Below, piece after piece: positions 1 through 9,284 of a DNA stretch of 64,000 nt; positions within the stretch are counted from its first letter, which is position 1; every line of letters begins with the position of its first letter. Both the position numbers and the translations under genes were made by a program. The notes beneath the pieces were generated by a model. The model was not told the DNA's origin and made no database searches. It saw only the letters and a list, made by a program, of their open reading frames with translations. This DNA comes from Streptomyces sp. ALI-76-A (lineage in GTDB: Bacteria; Actinomycetota; Actinomycetes; Streptomycetales; Streptomycetaceae): NCBI RefSeq assembly GCF_030287445.1, contig NZ_JASVWB010000002.1, forward strand, positions 620,001 through 684,000, written 5' to 3'.

Positions 1-1
1 C

Positions 2-550
2 TCCGCCGACTATCTCGACGGCGCGATCATGACCACCCCGCCGGGAGTCGGCAGCCCCGAGATGATGTTCCTCTACAGCGGTTCCGCCGCCGCCTTCGAA
101 GCCCACCGCCCGACCTTGGCGGCCCTGGGCGACCCTCTGTACCTGGGTGCGGACCCGGGTTTGGCCTCCCTCTACGACGCCGCGCTGCTCGGCCTGATGT
201 GGTCCACCATGACCGGCTGGCTGCACGGCACCGCACTGGTCGGCGCCGACCAGACACCGGCCACCGCCTTCACCCCTGTCGCGATCCGCTGGCTGACCAC
301 CGTGGCCGGCTTCCTGACGACCTACGCTCCCCAGGTGGACGCCGGCCGCTACCCCGGCGACGACGCCACCGTCGACGTACAGATCGCCGCGATCGACCAT
401 CTCCTCCACGCCGCAACCTCCCGCGGCATCGACAACGCCCTGCCCCTCCTCCTCAAGTCCGCCATGGAACGGGCCAAGGCCGCAGGGCACGGCTCCGACA
501 GCTATGCGAGCGTGATCGAGGTCCTGAAGAACCCCGCAGTCGGCCAATGA
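2..550 (+). CDS. Imine-reductase-like NAD(P)-dependent oxidoreductase, 3' part
   Basis: The open frame enters from the left edge and encodes the last 182 residues of an NAD(P)-dependent enzyme of the 6-phosphogluconate dehydrogenase / beta-hydroxyacid dehydrogenase fold. The stretch YLDGAIM..P..G.PE.MFLYSGS, followed by an almost entirely helical C-terminal part, matches the dimerising half of Streptomyces imine-reductase-type proteins. The N-terminal Rossmann domain lies outside the window. These enzymes reduce cyclic imines or related carbonyl/imine substrates with NADPH in the cytoplasm; the true substrate cannot be told. The in-frame ATG at 29 is internal. Family assignment is fairly secure, precise activity is inference. 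Confidence 0.8.
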   Translation, partial: SADYLDGAIMTTPPGVGSPEMMFLYSGSAAAFEAHRPTLAALGDPLYLGADPGLASLYDAALLGLMWSTMTGWLHGTALVGADQTPATAFTPVAIRWLTTVAGFLTTYAPQVDAGRYPGDDATVDVQIAAIDHLLHAATSRGIDNALPLLLKSAMERAKAAGHGSDSYASVIEVLKNPAVGQ

Positions 551-710
551 TCGTCACACCCGCCGTTCGCCGCCACCTGGCACGGGGGCTGGACGACCGT
601 CGCTGCCACGGCGTCCTGGACGGGCCTTGCCGGAGCACCCGGGGTGCCCGATGCCAACCACCCTGGCCGCATTGCCTGTTCGCTGGCTGCTCACTGGAAC
701 AGTACGGGGA

Positions 711-1507
711 TCACTGAGGCACCGCGGGGACCAGCAGGTACAGGATGATGCCGGTCGTGGCCTTGCGGGTGGTGACCGGAAGTACCGGAACGGACCAGAC
801 CTGCGCTATCGCCCGCGTCCCGCTCGTCGCTCGGCAGACCGCTCTCGTACAGCGAGGCGGCGTACGCCTGCTTGACGGCCAACGCCCAGTGATACCCGAT
901 CGAGGAGGGATACACGATCACGAGCATGTCGACCAGCATGACCCCCAGCACGATGAACACCATCCAGTGCGAGTTCGCGGTGGGTGTGCCAGTTGGCCCA
1001 CCAGCCTGAGTAGACCTTGGAGCGCCAGACCGAGTCGGGGAGTTGGGTCGGATTCCACGTCTCCATGAGGCCATGGTTGTCGACGAAGGCATACAGCGCG
1101 GCTGTGCCCATGGCCATGACCAGCATGATGCAGGCTGAGACGTCTCAGCGGCCCAGGCGACGAAACCATGCGTTGATCCAGCGGGTCGGACATCGAGTTG
1201 GCGGGCCTGTTCGTCGGGTCGCCGGAGTATGCCTTCGTCGCGCTCGTTTCATCTGCACGAAGAGCGAGACGGCCAGCACTTGCTGGCAGCAGAAGACGGG
1301 CGTGACGAGTATGACCGCCAGCTGCACCACCTTGGTCTTGGCCGTCGGCGGCCAGTAGATCCACAGACGGAACAGCAGACGAGTCGCCCGTCGAAACGGC
1401 CGCGGCGCCCTGCGCAGCCGACGCATCGCGGCGCGGCGATCGACCTGTGCGGACGACCGGAACGCTCCCGCGATCAGTTGTGGTTCCAAGGCCTTGAGCT
1501 GCTCCAT
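711..1507 (-). pseudogene. Membrane-protein gene broken by multiple frameshifts
   Basis: Joining pieces from three minus-strand frames gives one continuous membrane protein. It begins MEQLKALEPQ at 1507 and has a hydrophobic segment around VVQLAVILVTPVFCCQQ. It then shifts frame near 1255 (SATKAYSGDPTNRPANSMSD), near 1140 (IMLVMAMGTAALYAFVDNH), near 985 (WMVFIVLGVMLVDMLVIVYP) and near 800 (VWSVPVLPVTTRKATTG), ending at a TGA at 711-713. At least four frameshifts separate recognisable helices, so it is a decayed gene unless the assembly is poor here. I do not recognise the family; about three transmembrane helices remain. A G-rich stretch before the ATG may be the old ribosome-binding site. 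Confidence 0.6.
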
Positions 1508-2101
1508 CCCCGCCCCCGATGCTGAGACCCCGCAATGACCCTGGAAGCCGGCGGTTTCCAAGCCGACGCGACCGGAGTCGCACAGCCGACCCCACGACGA
1601 TCCACGGCGACCCACGACGACCCAGCGGGTACACCCCGCCGGTCACTCCGTCGCCTCCGCGCGGCGATGACGGCCCAACACCGGTTCACTCCGCGGAAGT
1701 CGGCGCGCGACACAAGACAGTTCACCGCCCAGAACCCGTGTGGCCAGCCCGACGACCGACCTCAGCGTTCACCGATGCCCACCGCACCCCGCCAGACGTC
1801 GGCGGCCGCGGTCGATGGCTGCTCAGCACCCACTCCACGCGTGCGCGGCGGAGACACGACGGTGCGGCCACCTCAGGAGTACCGTCGGCGCGCCCAGTGC
1901 GCAGTGCCCAGCACTCGGACCGTCGGCCACCTGTCCGGCTGGGTCCCTGACAGATGTCAGGGACCGGTGATCCGCCTGTGTTTCTAGAGTGCTGACGTCA
2001 GCGCGAGTGCCGAACGCCGGTGAGGCGCCCGGCCTCACCACGGTGACACGTCACAGTTCACAGGTCATGGAGCGAGGCTCGACAGAGGGACAGGGACACG
2101 A
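1508..2101. other. Intergenic stretch without a convincing gene
   Basis: Open frames here lack recognisable domains and overlap each other in several frames. The stretch holds a run of inverted repeats (1942-1965, 1991-2002, 2019-2039 and GTGAC-ac-GTCAC near 2042) and a -10-like TAGAGT at 1985-1990, so it looks regulatory. The 8-bp stem at 2019-2039 (GGTGAGGC/GCCTCACC, 5-nt loop) has no T-run. Confidence 0.4.
1942..2002. promoter_or_regulatory. 24-bp palindromic operator-like site plus second palindrome
   Basis: Positions 1942-1965 form a perfect inverted repeat, GGTCCCTGACA-ga-TGTCAGGGACC, with 11-bp arms. A -10-like TAGAGT lies at 1985-1990, and a perfect 12-bp palindrome GCTGACGTCAGC spans 1991-2002, where transcription would start. 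Both palindromes share a CTGAC/GTCAG core, as expected for two sites of one dimeric repressor or response regulator flanking a promoter. The nearest plausible target is the small ORF at 2102 and the SH3 gene behind it. The regulator is not identifiable from the sequence. Confidence 0.45.
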
Positions 2102-2269
2102 ATGCTCAGTCGCGCCACGCCCTGCGCGGGCTGCACCGACGCCATCCGTGGCCCGCTCGCCGCCACCGGGGCGCCGACCAGCGGGGCCATGTCCGACATG
2201 ACGGTCACCGAGCACTCGCCGACGACGTACCGCAGTTTCTCCCGGCGGACGCACGACTTCGTCCGCTGA
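2102..2269 (+). CDS. Possible 55-residue CxxC small protein
   Basis: This short frame starts MLSRATPCAGC and ends HDFVR. About 93% of its third codon positions are G or C, which fits a real Streptomyces gene and not a shadow. A purine-rich GAGGGACAGGGA lies just upstream of the ATG. It carries a CAGC (CxxC) pair near the N terminus and no signal peptide or membrane segment. I do not recognise the product. It stops 28 bases before the secreted SH3-like gene, so the two may be cotranscribed from the palindrome-flanked promoter region upstream. Confidence 0.4.
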   Translation: MLSRATPCAGCTDAIRGPLAATGAPTSGAMSDMTVTEHSPTTYRSFSRRTHDFVR

Positions 2270-2297
2270 GACCATCCACCACATGGGGGGACCCCAC

Positions 2298-2690
2298 ATG
2301 CACAAGCTTCTGCGCCGCTCCGCCACCGCCGTCGCCGCCACCGCCCTCGCGTTCGGTACCCTCGCCGCCACGGCCGAGGCCGCCCCGGCCCAGTCCGTCA
2401 GTGCCGCCAGTGCCGGTGACCCCGCCCTCACCGACATCTACATCTGGGCCACCGACGTCAACCTCCGCAGCCAGCCCACCTCCGCGTCGCCGCGTCTGGC
2501 CGTCCGCTCGCAGCACCACATGGACGCGGTGTGCCAGAAGCAGGGCCAGTACGTGTACGACCCCGCCGTCGGCGGCAACAGCTGGTGGACCGCGGTCATG
2601 GAGTTCTCCGGCAGTGACGTCGCCTGGGTGAGCAACCTCTACATCCAGGGCGGCGAGAAGATCGCCGGTGTCCCGGACTGCACCTTCTGA
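2298..2690 (+). CDS. Secreted SH3-like domain protein
   Basis: The 130-residue product begins MHKLLRRSATAVAATALAFG and has a classical Sec signal peptide: basic n-region, Ala/Leu-rich core, likely cleavage after AEA near residue 28. The mature part contains DVNLRSQPTSASP, typical of bacterial SH3-like (SH3b) folds, then two cysteines (AVCQKQ and PDCTF) that could form a disulfide, and a WW-V-N-LY pattern. Streptomyces secrete many such single-domain proteins, usually of unknown cell-wall or peptide-binding role. The ATG at 2298 is chosen over that at 2283 because GGGGGGACC lies at the right distance from it. Confidence 0.8.
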   Translation: MHKLLRRSATAVAATALAFGTLAATAEAAPAQSVSAASAGDPALTDIYIWATDVNLRSQPTSASPRLAVRSQHHMDAVCQKQGQYVYDPAVGGNSWWTAVMEFSGSDVAWVSNLYIQGGEKIAGVPDCTF

Positions 2691-3472
2691 CCGACGGCCG
2701 GTCCAACCCTGCGAGAGGACCGCTGGAGAAGACTCCGGTACGCAGCACCATCACCGCACTCGCGGTGATGGTGACGGCCGCCCCCGGCACCGGCTTCGGC
2801 CCCGCCGACATCACAGAGCCCTACCGGGAGTTGCACACGCGGCCTCGCCACCTGTCGGACCGGGCGGCGCGGTCCGCCGGCCGCTCCTGACGGCGGGCTG
2901 CCCGCGGACCGCGATCGGCAGACCGTGATCCGCGGCCCGTGCCCCGAGGCCCGAAGCCCGTGATCCGAGGCCAGCAGGCCGAGCCCGGCACCGGTCTGCG
3001 CCTGCCGAGGGCTGGGACCTCCGTCCTCACCTACCCCTGTCCATCCGCGCGCCGACGCCCACAAGCCGGAAGCAGGACGGCTGTTCGGCGCGAAGAACCG
3101 GCGGCTGCGACCCACAACAACGTCGGGACGGCCGAACGTCGCGCCGTCCCGCCGTCCCGCCAGCGACACTCGACGCCTCCGGAAAGAGGTCGGCCGTCTC
3201 GTCGGCGAGTGCTCGGCAGGCCGGGATTTCACCAGGCAGGCCATCCAGCGCCCTGCGCGCGAGCCGGTCGCGCTTGCCTGTTTCCTCTTTCAGCGGCCGA
3301 TGGTGCCGGGTTCCGCGACCGCCTCGGTCCACGGACGGCTCCACCTCCGTCGCGGCGACACCTCTGGCACATGCGGGCGCCGTAGGAGCCGCCTTCGCAC
3401 GCCAGGGTGTCGAGGCGGGCCGTCGCACCCGCCCCGCAGCAGGCCGAGGCAGCCTCGGGCTGCCGAGCGGGA
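2691..3472. other. Intergenic stretch, no supported gene
   Basis: No frame here has a recognisable domain. From about 2723 a short plus-strand frame reads TPVRSTITALAVMVTAAPGT and stops at 2890, resembling a clipped signal peptide with no mature protein; it has only a CTG start. A minus-strand frame around 3170-3310 looks weakly coding (charged, helical) but has no start. Both may be remnants. Confidence 0.35.
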
Positions 3473-4399
3473 TCAGGGGGTGATGTAGCAGCGGATGGCC
3501 GTGCCACCGGGGGCGGTGTGGATGCGTACGAGGTCGGCGAGGTAGTGCACCAGCATCAGCCCCCGGCCGCCGAGCTGGCCCGGTGCGGGTGGGCGACGGC
3601 CGGCGAGCGGATCCTTCAGGTATCCGCCGTCGCGGACCTCGCACACCATCTGGCCGTCGTCGGCCCATACCCGCAGAGTGCCCGAACCCCCGCCGTGCAG
3701 AACGCTGTTGGTGGTCAGCTCGGCCACGACCAGGGCCACGTTCTCCAGGCGGAGACCCGACAGGCCGAACCGCTCGGCCCGTTCGACCGCGAAGTGCCGG
3801 GCGCCCGGCAGCCGTTCGGCGTCGAAGACGAGCTCCTCGGCCGTCTCCGCGTGCTCCAGCGGCTCGTTGTAGCGAGCGACCACCTGTTCGGGCGCGTAGG
3901 CGGTGCTGTGCTGTTCCTGGCCGTCGGAGATGACGAGGGGATGGGTCGCGTACGCGTCGGTGAGAACCTGTTCGTCGAGGCGGCCGGCGTCGTACGGGCA
4001 GAGGATGGTGACGTCCCGGCCCTGGAACGCCGGGTTGATCAGCGCCTCGTGCTGGGCGCACGCCGGGTACTCCACGCTGCTGCGACCGGCCCAGACCGGC
4101 TCACCGATGATCCGCACCCGCGTCCGGGGATGGGCGTCCGCGAAGGCGCGCAGCACCTTGGGGATGATCCGTCCGGGGTTGCGCCCCGCCTCGCTCATGT
4201 CGAGGAGCCGTACGTCCGCCGCGTCCTCGCCCAGGGCCGTCCTGAGGACCGCCAGATTCGGCCCGGGCACGGCGACCGCCACCGGCTCCCCGGCCTTCAG
4301 ACCGTCGCGGATGAAAGGCACCGTGCCGTGCAGGTACTCCTGCTCGTCCCGGTAGAACAGGGCGGGATGCAGGAACGGTTCGTCGGTCAGTGTGGTCAT
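3473..4399 (-). CDS. RsbA-type regulator: MEDS domain plus anti-sigma HATPase
   Basis: The 308-residue protein starts MTTLTDEPFLHPALFY. Residues 1-165 form a MEDS (DcmR sensory) domain, including LHGTVPFIRDGL and the conserved ILCPYDAGRL. Residues 180-308 form an RsbW-like GHKL ATPase with the N-box ALVVAELTTNSVLHG and a glycine-rich GGRGLMLVHYLAD. Such proteins sense an unknown input and act as serine kinases or anti-sigma factors on STAS partners in the cytoplasm. The start overlaps the stop of the upstream STAS gene as TGATG, so the two are translationally coupled and probably work as a pair. The ligand of the MEDS domain is unknown. Confidence 0.88.
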   Translation of the reverse strand: MTTLTDEPFLHPALFYRDEQEYLHGTVPFIRDGLKAGEPVAVAVPGPNLAVLRTALGEDAADVRLLDMSEAGRNPGRIIPKVLRAFADAHPRTRVRIIGEPVWAGRSSVEYPACAQHEALINPAFQGRDVTILCPYDAGRLDEQVLTDAYATHPLVISDGQEQHSTAYAPEQVVARYNEPLEHAETAEELVFDAERLPGARHFAVERAERFGLSGLRLENVALVVAELTTNSVLHGGGSGTLRVWADDGQMVCEVRDGGYLKDPLAGRRPPAPGQLGGRGLMLVHYLADLVRIHTAPGGTAIRCYITP

Positions 4400-4755
4400 C
4401 ACGCCGCCACCTCGACGGTGGGCGGATCCGGCCGGAAGGTGTCCCGCACGCGCCGCGGAGCGGCAGGCGGTTCCTCGCGCACGATCCGTCGCTCCTCCAG
4501 GAGGCCCTGGGCGGCGGCAAGCGCCGGGACCCGGACACTGCCGGCATCGACGAAGGTGACCGCGGACAGTTCCAAGTGGCACGCCTCTTCGTCGCTCAGG
4601 AAAAGCTGGTGCAAAGTCTGTTCCCGGGCCGGGCGCGCCGGCGAGCCGACCTCGCCGACCGCATACCGACCTGGCCGACCCGCCGACGGGTGCACGCGCG
4701 AAGCGTCCGTGAACCAGGTCGACGATGCTGTGCGCGCATCCGCCTCCCCCGCCAT
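4399..4755 (-). CDS. STAS-domain anti-sigma factor antagonist
   Basis: The C-terminal half is a clear STAS domain: LHQLFLSDEEACHLELSAV, then TFVDAGSVR, where the phosphorylatable position of the usual D-S-S/T-G motif reads D-A-G-S. The N-terminal 45 residues match the family poorly, so a small upstream frameshift or divergence is possible. The 118-residue length is normal. The ATG at 4755 is preceded by GGAG at good distance; another ATG exists at 4779. Its stop overlaps the ATG of the RsbA-like gene. It is expected to bind that partner in a phosphorylation-dependent way. Confidence 0.7.
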   Translation of the reverse strand: MAGEADARTASSTWFTDASRVHPSAGRPGRYAVGEVGSPARPAREQTLHQLFLSDEEACHLELSAVTFVDAGSVRVPALAAAQGLLEERRIVREEPPAAPRRVRDTFRPDPPTVEVAA

Positions 4756-5040
4756 GCTCACTCCATCACCCCAGATCACCCGTCGGCTCGGTTCCTATTA
4801 TCCCCCACGGCCGAAATCGGGTGAACGCGCCGCCGTGGGAGGCCGCCTTCGCATTCCGCTGCGGGTGTGGCACACGCCGTCGGCATCCGGACACGGGTAC
4901 GGAACGGGGAGGAGCAACCGGCCCGCACGGGGCTGAGGGCTCCGGGCGGGTGGCCACCGGCGTGGCCAAGTCCTTAGGCTCTGTGACGGCCGGGCGTTCG
5001 CACGGTGCGGGCAGTGGGCACAGGAGGAGGGGCGTTCGCC

Positions 5041-5595
5041 ATGGAGCACCCGGTGGACGTGAAGATCGACCTGGACCGTGACCTGTTCCTGCGGACGTTG
5101 GTGCGGGAACTGGCGACGTCGCTGGAGTCGGTGATCGGTCTGGACGAGGCTTCCGGGTACATCAGCCTGGTGGGCCAGGCGGTCGGCACGCAGATCGACG
5201 AGATGTACCTCAAGGCGCTCGGCCAGGATCACCTGTCCCCGGAGCAGGTCGCTGAGGCACTGGTGGACCTCAAGCGCCGCATCAAGGGCGACTTCTTCGT
5301 CATCGAACAGGACGACACCAAGATCGTGCTCGGCAACCGGGCGTGCCCGTTCGCCGAGAAGGTCCTGGGCCGTGAGTCCATGTGCATGATGACCTCGAAC
5401 GTCTTCGGGACGATCGCCGCCCGCAACCTCGGCTACGCGAGCGTCGAACTGCAGGAGACCATCGCCCGCGGCGACTCCGGCTGCCGTGTCGTCGTGCACC
5501 TCGTGCCCGGCGCCGGACCGTCGACCGGACGCGAGTACTTCGTCGCCACCGATCTGCCCCTCGGCGGCCCGGACACCGGTACGGTGCCTGCGTGA
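5041..5595 (+). CDS. Methanogen output domain 1 (MOD1) protein
   Basis: The 184-residue product starts [20 protein letters not shown] after a strong AGGAGGAGGGG site. It has the MOD1 pattern: an N-terminal helical stretch, then [22 protein letters not shown] with a conserved cysteine, [12 protein letters not shown], and a C-terminal [14 protein letters not shown]1 proteins often sit beside signalling phosphatases and resemble cysteine-bearing sensor domains. Its stop overlaps the GTG of the following SpoIIE-type phosphatase gene (GTGA), so it is likely a sensor or partner subunit for that phosphatase. The three conserved cysteines suggest redox or metal sensing, which is inference. Confidence 0.78.
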   Translation: MEHPVDVKIDLDRDLFLRTLVRELATSLESVIGLDEASGYISLVGQAVGTQIDEMYLKALGQDHLSPEQVAEALVDLKRRIKGDFFVIEQDDTKIVLGNRACPFAEKVLGRESMCMMTSNVFGTIAARNLGYASVELQETIARGDSGCRVVVHLVPGAGPSTGREYFVATDLPLGGPDTGTVPA

Positions 5596-7193
5596 GCCTT
5601 GGCCTGTTCGAGGCCATCACCAAACCCCTGCCCCACCCCGTCGTGCTCTGCGCGGGGGACGGCAGGATCCTGGCGGCCAACCCCGCCGCCACCGCCTCGA
5701 TCCCCCAGCTGCAAGCAGGCGCCAGCCTGTACGCCCTCGCCCAGGACGACCCGGGCGCCCTGCGGGCCCACCTGGGCAACTGGCTGCGCAGCGGCAGCCC
5801 GCTGCCGGGGGCGCTCGTGATCAAGGACAGCGACGGCAGCCGGACCCGTTTCCGCTGCCACGGGGTGCGCGCCACCTGGTGGCAGGGCGCTGAGCCAGTG
5901 GTGCAACTGCACCTGCACCGCCTGGACCACGCCGACCGGTTCACCGTCCTCAGTCAGCAGGTCAGCGCGTTGAACCGGGAGATCGCCATCCGGCGTACCG
6001 CGGAAGCCCAGCGCGAGGAACTGCTGCTCGCCGAGCAGGCCGCCCGTGCCCGTCTGCAACGCCTGTACCAGCTCACCGCGGCACTGGCCTCGTCCGCGAC
6101 GCTCGCCCAGGTCGCCGAGGCCGTGGCGACCACGGCCGCACGTGTGCTGGAGGTCGACGGCGTGACGCTGGAGCTGCACTCCCAGCGCCTGGTGCCCGCC
6201 CTGGAACCGGGCGAGGATCTGCGCGTCCTGACGGAGACCGCCTGGAAGGACCTCGACCAACCCTGCGACATCGCGCGCACCATGGCCGTGGGGGCGGTAC
6301 GGATCGCGCTGGAGGCCGACGGTGTCGTCCTGGGCGCCCTGACCGTGCACCCCGGGTCGGGCGGAGTGCCGGAGCCGGAGCACCTGACGGCGGTGGGCCA
6401 GCAGATCGCCCAGGCGGTGCGCCGCGCCGGGCTGTACGAACACGAACACCGCGTCGCCGAACGCCTCCAGCTCAGCCTGCTGCCCCGACTGCCCGGCGTG
6501 GCCGGTCTGGAGGTGGCGACCTGCTACGCGCCCGGCAGCGACATGGTGATGGTCGGCGGCGACTGGTACGACCTGTACGACCTCGACGAGGACCACATCG
6601 GCCTGTCGACCGGTGACGTCGCCGGGCACGGCCTCCCCCAGGCCGCGGTCATGGCCCAGATCATCGCCGCCCTGCGCGGCATCGTCCTGCGCTGCGGCAC
6701 CCACCCTCAAGCGGTCCTCACCGAGCTGAACGAGTACCTGCACCTGTACCACCGGGGCCAGATGGCCACCGCCGCGTACCTGCTCTACCACCGGCCCACC
6801 CGCGCCCTCACCTACGTCAAGGCCGGACATCCCCCGCCGCTCGTGGTCCGCCCCGACGGCTCCAGCCGCTATCTGGACGGCCCGATCTCCCCGCCGGTGG
6901 GGCCCGTGCCCGGCGCCCACTACCGCCAGGGGGAAACCGTCCTGGCGGAAGGCGAGGCGGTCCTGCTGTACACCGACGGGCTCATCGAACGCCGCGGGGA
7001 ACCCCTGGACACCGGCTTCGACCGCCTCACCGCGACAGCCCGCCGGGGCGCCGGCCTGAACGTACCCGACCTGTGCGAGCTGTTCCTGAACCACCAGCCC
7101 GGCGCCGACTACCCCGACGACCGGGCCCTGCTGCTCGCCCGGCCGGACCCACCCGGCCCACCCGGTCGGTCGGGAGACTGCCGGGACGGCTGA
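5592..7193 (+). CDS. PAS-GAF-SpoIIE (PP2C) serine phosphatase
   Basis: This 533-residue protein begins at GTG 5592, overlapping the MOD1 gene. Residues 1-110 are PAS-like ([18 protein letters not shown]), 120-165 a coiled coil rich in Glu/Arg/Gln, 165-310 a GAF-like domain, and 320-520 a PP2C/SpoIIE catalytic domain. The last contains [35 protein letters not shown] and a C-terminal DDRALL, the usual Mn2+/Mg2+-binding aspartates. RsbU/RsbP-type enzymes of this kind dephosphorylate STAS proteins to free a sigma factor. The STAS/RsbA pair transcribed in the opposite direction is the obvious candidate partner. Confidence 0.9.
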   Translation: MSLGLFEAITKPLPHPVVLCAGDGRILAANPAATASIPQLQAGASLYALAQDDPGALRAHLGNWLRSGSPLPGALVIKDSDGSRTRFRCHGVRATWWQGAEPVVQLHLHRLDHADRFTVLSQQVSALNREIAIRRTAEAQREELLLAEQAARARLQRLYQLTAALASSATLAQVAEAVATTAARVLEVDGVTLELHSQRLVPALEPGEDLRVLTETAWKDLDQPCDIARTMAVGAVRIALEADGVVLGALTVHPGSGGVPEPEHLTAVGQQIAQAVRRAGLYEHEHRVAERLQLSLLPRLPGVAGLEVATCYAPGSDMVMVGGDWYDLYDLDEDHIGLSTGDVAGHGLPQAAVMAQIIAALRGIVLRCGTHPQAVLTELNEYLHLYHRGQMATAAYLLYHRPTRALTYVKAGHPPPLVVRPDGSSRYLDGPISPPVGPVPGAHYRQGETVLAEGEAVLLYTDGLIERRGEPLDTGFDRLTATARRGAGLNVPDLCELFLNHQPGADYPDDRALLLARPDPPGPPGRSGDCRDG

Positions 7194-7233
7194 CCGCGCG
7201 GATACGGGCCGCCTGGCCGGGCTCAGATCCACA

Positions 7234-7752
7234 ATGGGGGAACAGCGCCGCCTACTGAATCCGGCAGGTCGCGCGGATGAGTTCCGATTCGTTATGTGCC
7301 GGGCCGGGGTGGAATCCCCGCCTCCATGGTGCAGTCGAACAGTGGCTTGGTGGGAGAGGGTCCGCAGAGGCATCCGCACGCGTCGGCGATCCGGCAGGCG
7401 GGGCGGCACAACCGAGGGCACCGGGCGGCGCCGGCCCTCCCGGCTGACGGACGCCGCGATCGCGCTGCTGTTCGTGGCAGCCGATGCCGTGGCCCTCGCG
7501 GGAGTGGTCCTGATGATGTTCCTGCTCGAGATGTCGCACTCCGAACCGTCGGAGAACCCGTCGACGACCGACCAGGACGTGCCGTTGATTCCCCTGGTCC
7601 TGGTCTGGTTCGTCCCCGGTGCGCTCGGTCTGTCGTCCTACGTCCACGCCCGGCTGCGCATGCCCGCCACCAGTGTCGTCCAAGGACTGTTCTGCGTCAT
7701 CGGCACAGCGCTCGCCATCGGAGCGACGGGCAAGCTGCTGGCCCTCGGCTGA
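7234..7752 (+). CDS. Small integral membrane protein, start uncertain
   Basis: The frame gives up to 172 residues, but only the part from about residue 65 looks like protein: an Arg-rich stretch followed by two or three hydrophobic helices (AIALLFVAADAVALAGVVLMM, IPLVLVWFVPGALGLSSYV and LFCVIGTALAIGATG). The first 60 residues are unlike the rest, and the true start may be a GTG near 7309. It has the look of Streptomyces small membrane proteins of the DUF6234 kind, but I cannot confirm the family. No operon partner is evident; the next gene is convergent. Confidence 0.6.
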   Translation: MGEQRRLLNPAGRADEFRFVMCRAGVESPPPWCSRTVAWWERVRRGIRTRRRSGRRGGTTEGTGRRRPSRLTDAAIALLFVAADAVALAGVVLMMFLLEMSHSEPSENPSTTDQDVPLIPLVLVWFVPGALGLSSYVHARLRMPATSVVQGLFCVIGTALAIGATGKLLALG

Positions 7753-7798
7753 AGTGCCGGACGCGACACGGCTGTTCCGTCGGCCACCCGTGACGGGA

Positions 7799-9046
7799 TC
7801 ACACGGGTGCACGCTCGACGGCGGCGACCGGTGCCTGCCTCCGCGCACGGTTGCGGTCCCGTCGGAGCACAGGCCGTTCGACGAGGACGTACGAGGCGAG
7901 GGCCGCCGCCACCGTCGCCGCGCCGCCGACCGGGAGCAGCCGGTCGTCGTCCACGCCGAGGTCGGAGAGCAGCCGGATGACGGGGTAGTGCCACAGGTAC
8001 ATCCCGTAGCTGAGGTTGCGTCCGACCCACGCCAGCGCGGACACCGACAACAGGCGGGATGCCCACGACTGCGGGCACTGGTCCAGCGCGGCCACCACCG
8101 TGGCCGACAGGACGGCGGCGGCGAGAAGCCCGACCGTGAACCACACGGGGTTCCACCCGCTCGCCTCGGTGATCGGGATCTGCCAGGCGATGAGCCCCAA
8201 CAGCGCGAGCGCGGGCCAGCACAGCCGTCCCGCCCATCGTCGCAGCAGTGCCAGCCGTGGGTCGTCGGCGCGCAGTCGCGCCAGGACGACGGCCAGCAGG
8301 GCGCCGACGAGGAGCTGGTCGGCGCGGGTGTCGGGGCCGTTGTAGATGCGGTGCGCCGCCGTGGGATCCCAGAGCACCATGCGCCAGAGCACCGGCAGGA
8401 CGCACAGGACCGCGACCCCGCACAGCACCGTCCGCGCGGTCGCGCGCCGCAGCAGCACCAGCAGCAGGAGGGGCCAGGCCAGATAGAACTGCTCCTCCAC
8501 CCCCAGCGACCAGGTGTGGCTGAGTGGCGCGGTGAGGTCCGAGTACGGCCCGGCCTCCCCGGCCCGTACGAGGTTGACCACCGACACCGCGGCCAGCCCG
8601 GCCGCCATCCACGCACCGTCGAACAGGGGCAGCGGGAGTGCCACGGACAGCAAGGCGGTGACCGCGCACATCGTCAGCATGGCCGGTCCCAGCCGCAGCC
8701 ACCGCCGCCGGTAGAACGACCGCAGGCCGATGCGACCGGTGCGGGCGTACTCGGCGATCAGCAGCCGGGTGATGACGAAGCCGCTGAGCGTGAAGAAGAC
8801 GTCCACGGCCACGGAGCCCCCGGGCACCAGGTCCGGCTCGACGTGGTACACGATCACCAACACCACCGCGAGCGTACGCAGCCCGTCCAACCCCGCCACC
8901 CGCCCGCCACCCAGTGCCGACGGGAAGCCCCGCCCGCCGGGTCCGCGTGGCTGAACCGACGCGGGCACGAGCAGCGGTGCCGCTCGCACGCCCGCGTTCT
9001 GCTGCTCCGCGGCCTCGTCTACCGTGCTCCGGGTGGGGGTGCTCAT
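7799..9046 (-). CDS. Acyltransferase 3 (OafA/YrhL-type) membrane enzyme
   Basis: The 415-residue protein has a cytoplasmic N-terminal tail of about 45 residues, then the acyltransferase-3 signature GLDGLRTLAVVLVIVYHVE with the catalytic-type His after the first helix. A conserved RRRWLRLGPA loop follows in the next section, and about ten transmembrane helices in all, with GVEEQFYLAWPLLL and YGMYLWHYPV near the end. These integral inner-membrane enzymes transfer acetyl or other acyl groups from acyl-CoA onto surface glycans, lipids or antibiotics. The substrate cannot be inferred because neighbours are unrelated. There is no C-terminal SGNH domain. Confidence 0.92.
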   Translation of the reverse strand: MSTPTRSTVDEAAEQQNAGVRAAPLLVPASVQPRGPGGRGFPSALGGGRVAGLDGLRTLAVVLVIVYHVEPDLVPGGSVAVDVFFTLSGFVITRLLIAEYARTGRIGLRSFYRRRWLRLGPAMLTMCAVTALLSVALPLPLFDGAWMAAGLAAVSVVNLVRAGEAGPYSDLTAPLSHTWSLGVEEQFYLAWPLLLLVLLRRATARTVLCGVAVLCVLPVLWRMVLWDPTAAHRIYNGPDTRADQLLVGALLAVVLARLRADDPRLALLRRWAGRLCWPALALLGLIAWQIPITEASGWNPVWFTVGLLAAAVLSATVVAALDQCPQSWASRLLSVSALAWVGRNLSYGMYLWHYPVIRLLSDLGVDDDRLLPVGGAATVAAALASYVLVERPVLRRDRNRARRQAPVAAVERAPV

Positions 9047-9284
9047 AACAGCGGCGTCTGCCCGGGCCGGCGGAGATCACACAATTTCTGACGTACCTCA
9101 CATGCCCGTCGCCGCTTCCGGGCGGGCCGTGCCGCCCTCGGCCCTGGTGCGGTCAGAGCTGAGCACCGCCGCCCGCGGCCGGGCGGCGGTCGTGCGTACC
9201 CGACCTGATCGGGCACAGGATGTCGGGTCCGGCAGGACGCGTGCTGCCTAGCGTGGTGATCACAATGAGGAAGGGGACCGGAGC

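Noticed and set aside
4877..4900. GGGTAC before the MOD1 gene as a SigB-type promoter
   Set aside because: No GNNT lies 14-16 bases upstream (only GCCGT), so the motif is incomplete.
3407..4936. Long plus-strand frame of about 500 codons
   Set aside because: It runs antisense to the RsbA-like and STAS genes, has no domains and is a GC-rich shadow.
5433..7421. Long minus-strand frame of about 660 codons
   Set aside because: Shadow of the SpoIIE-type phosphatase gene, low-complexity and without domains.
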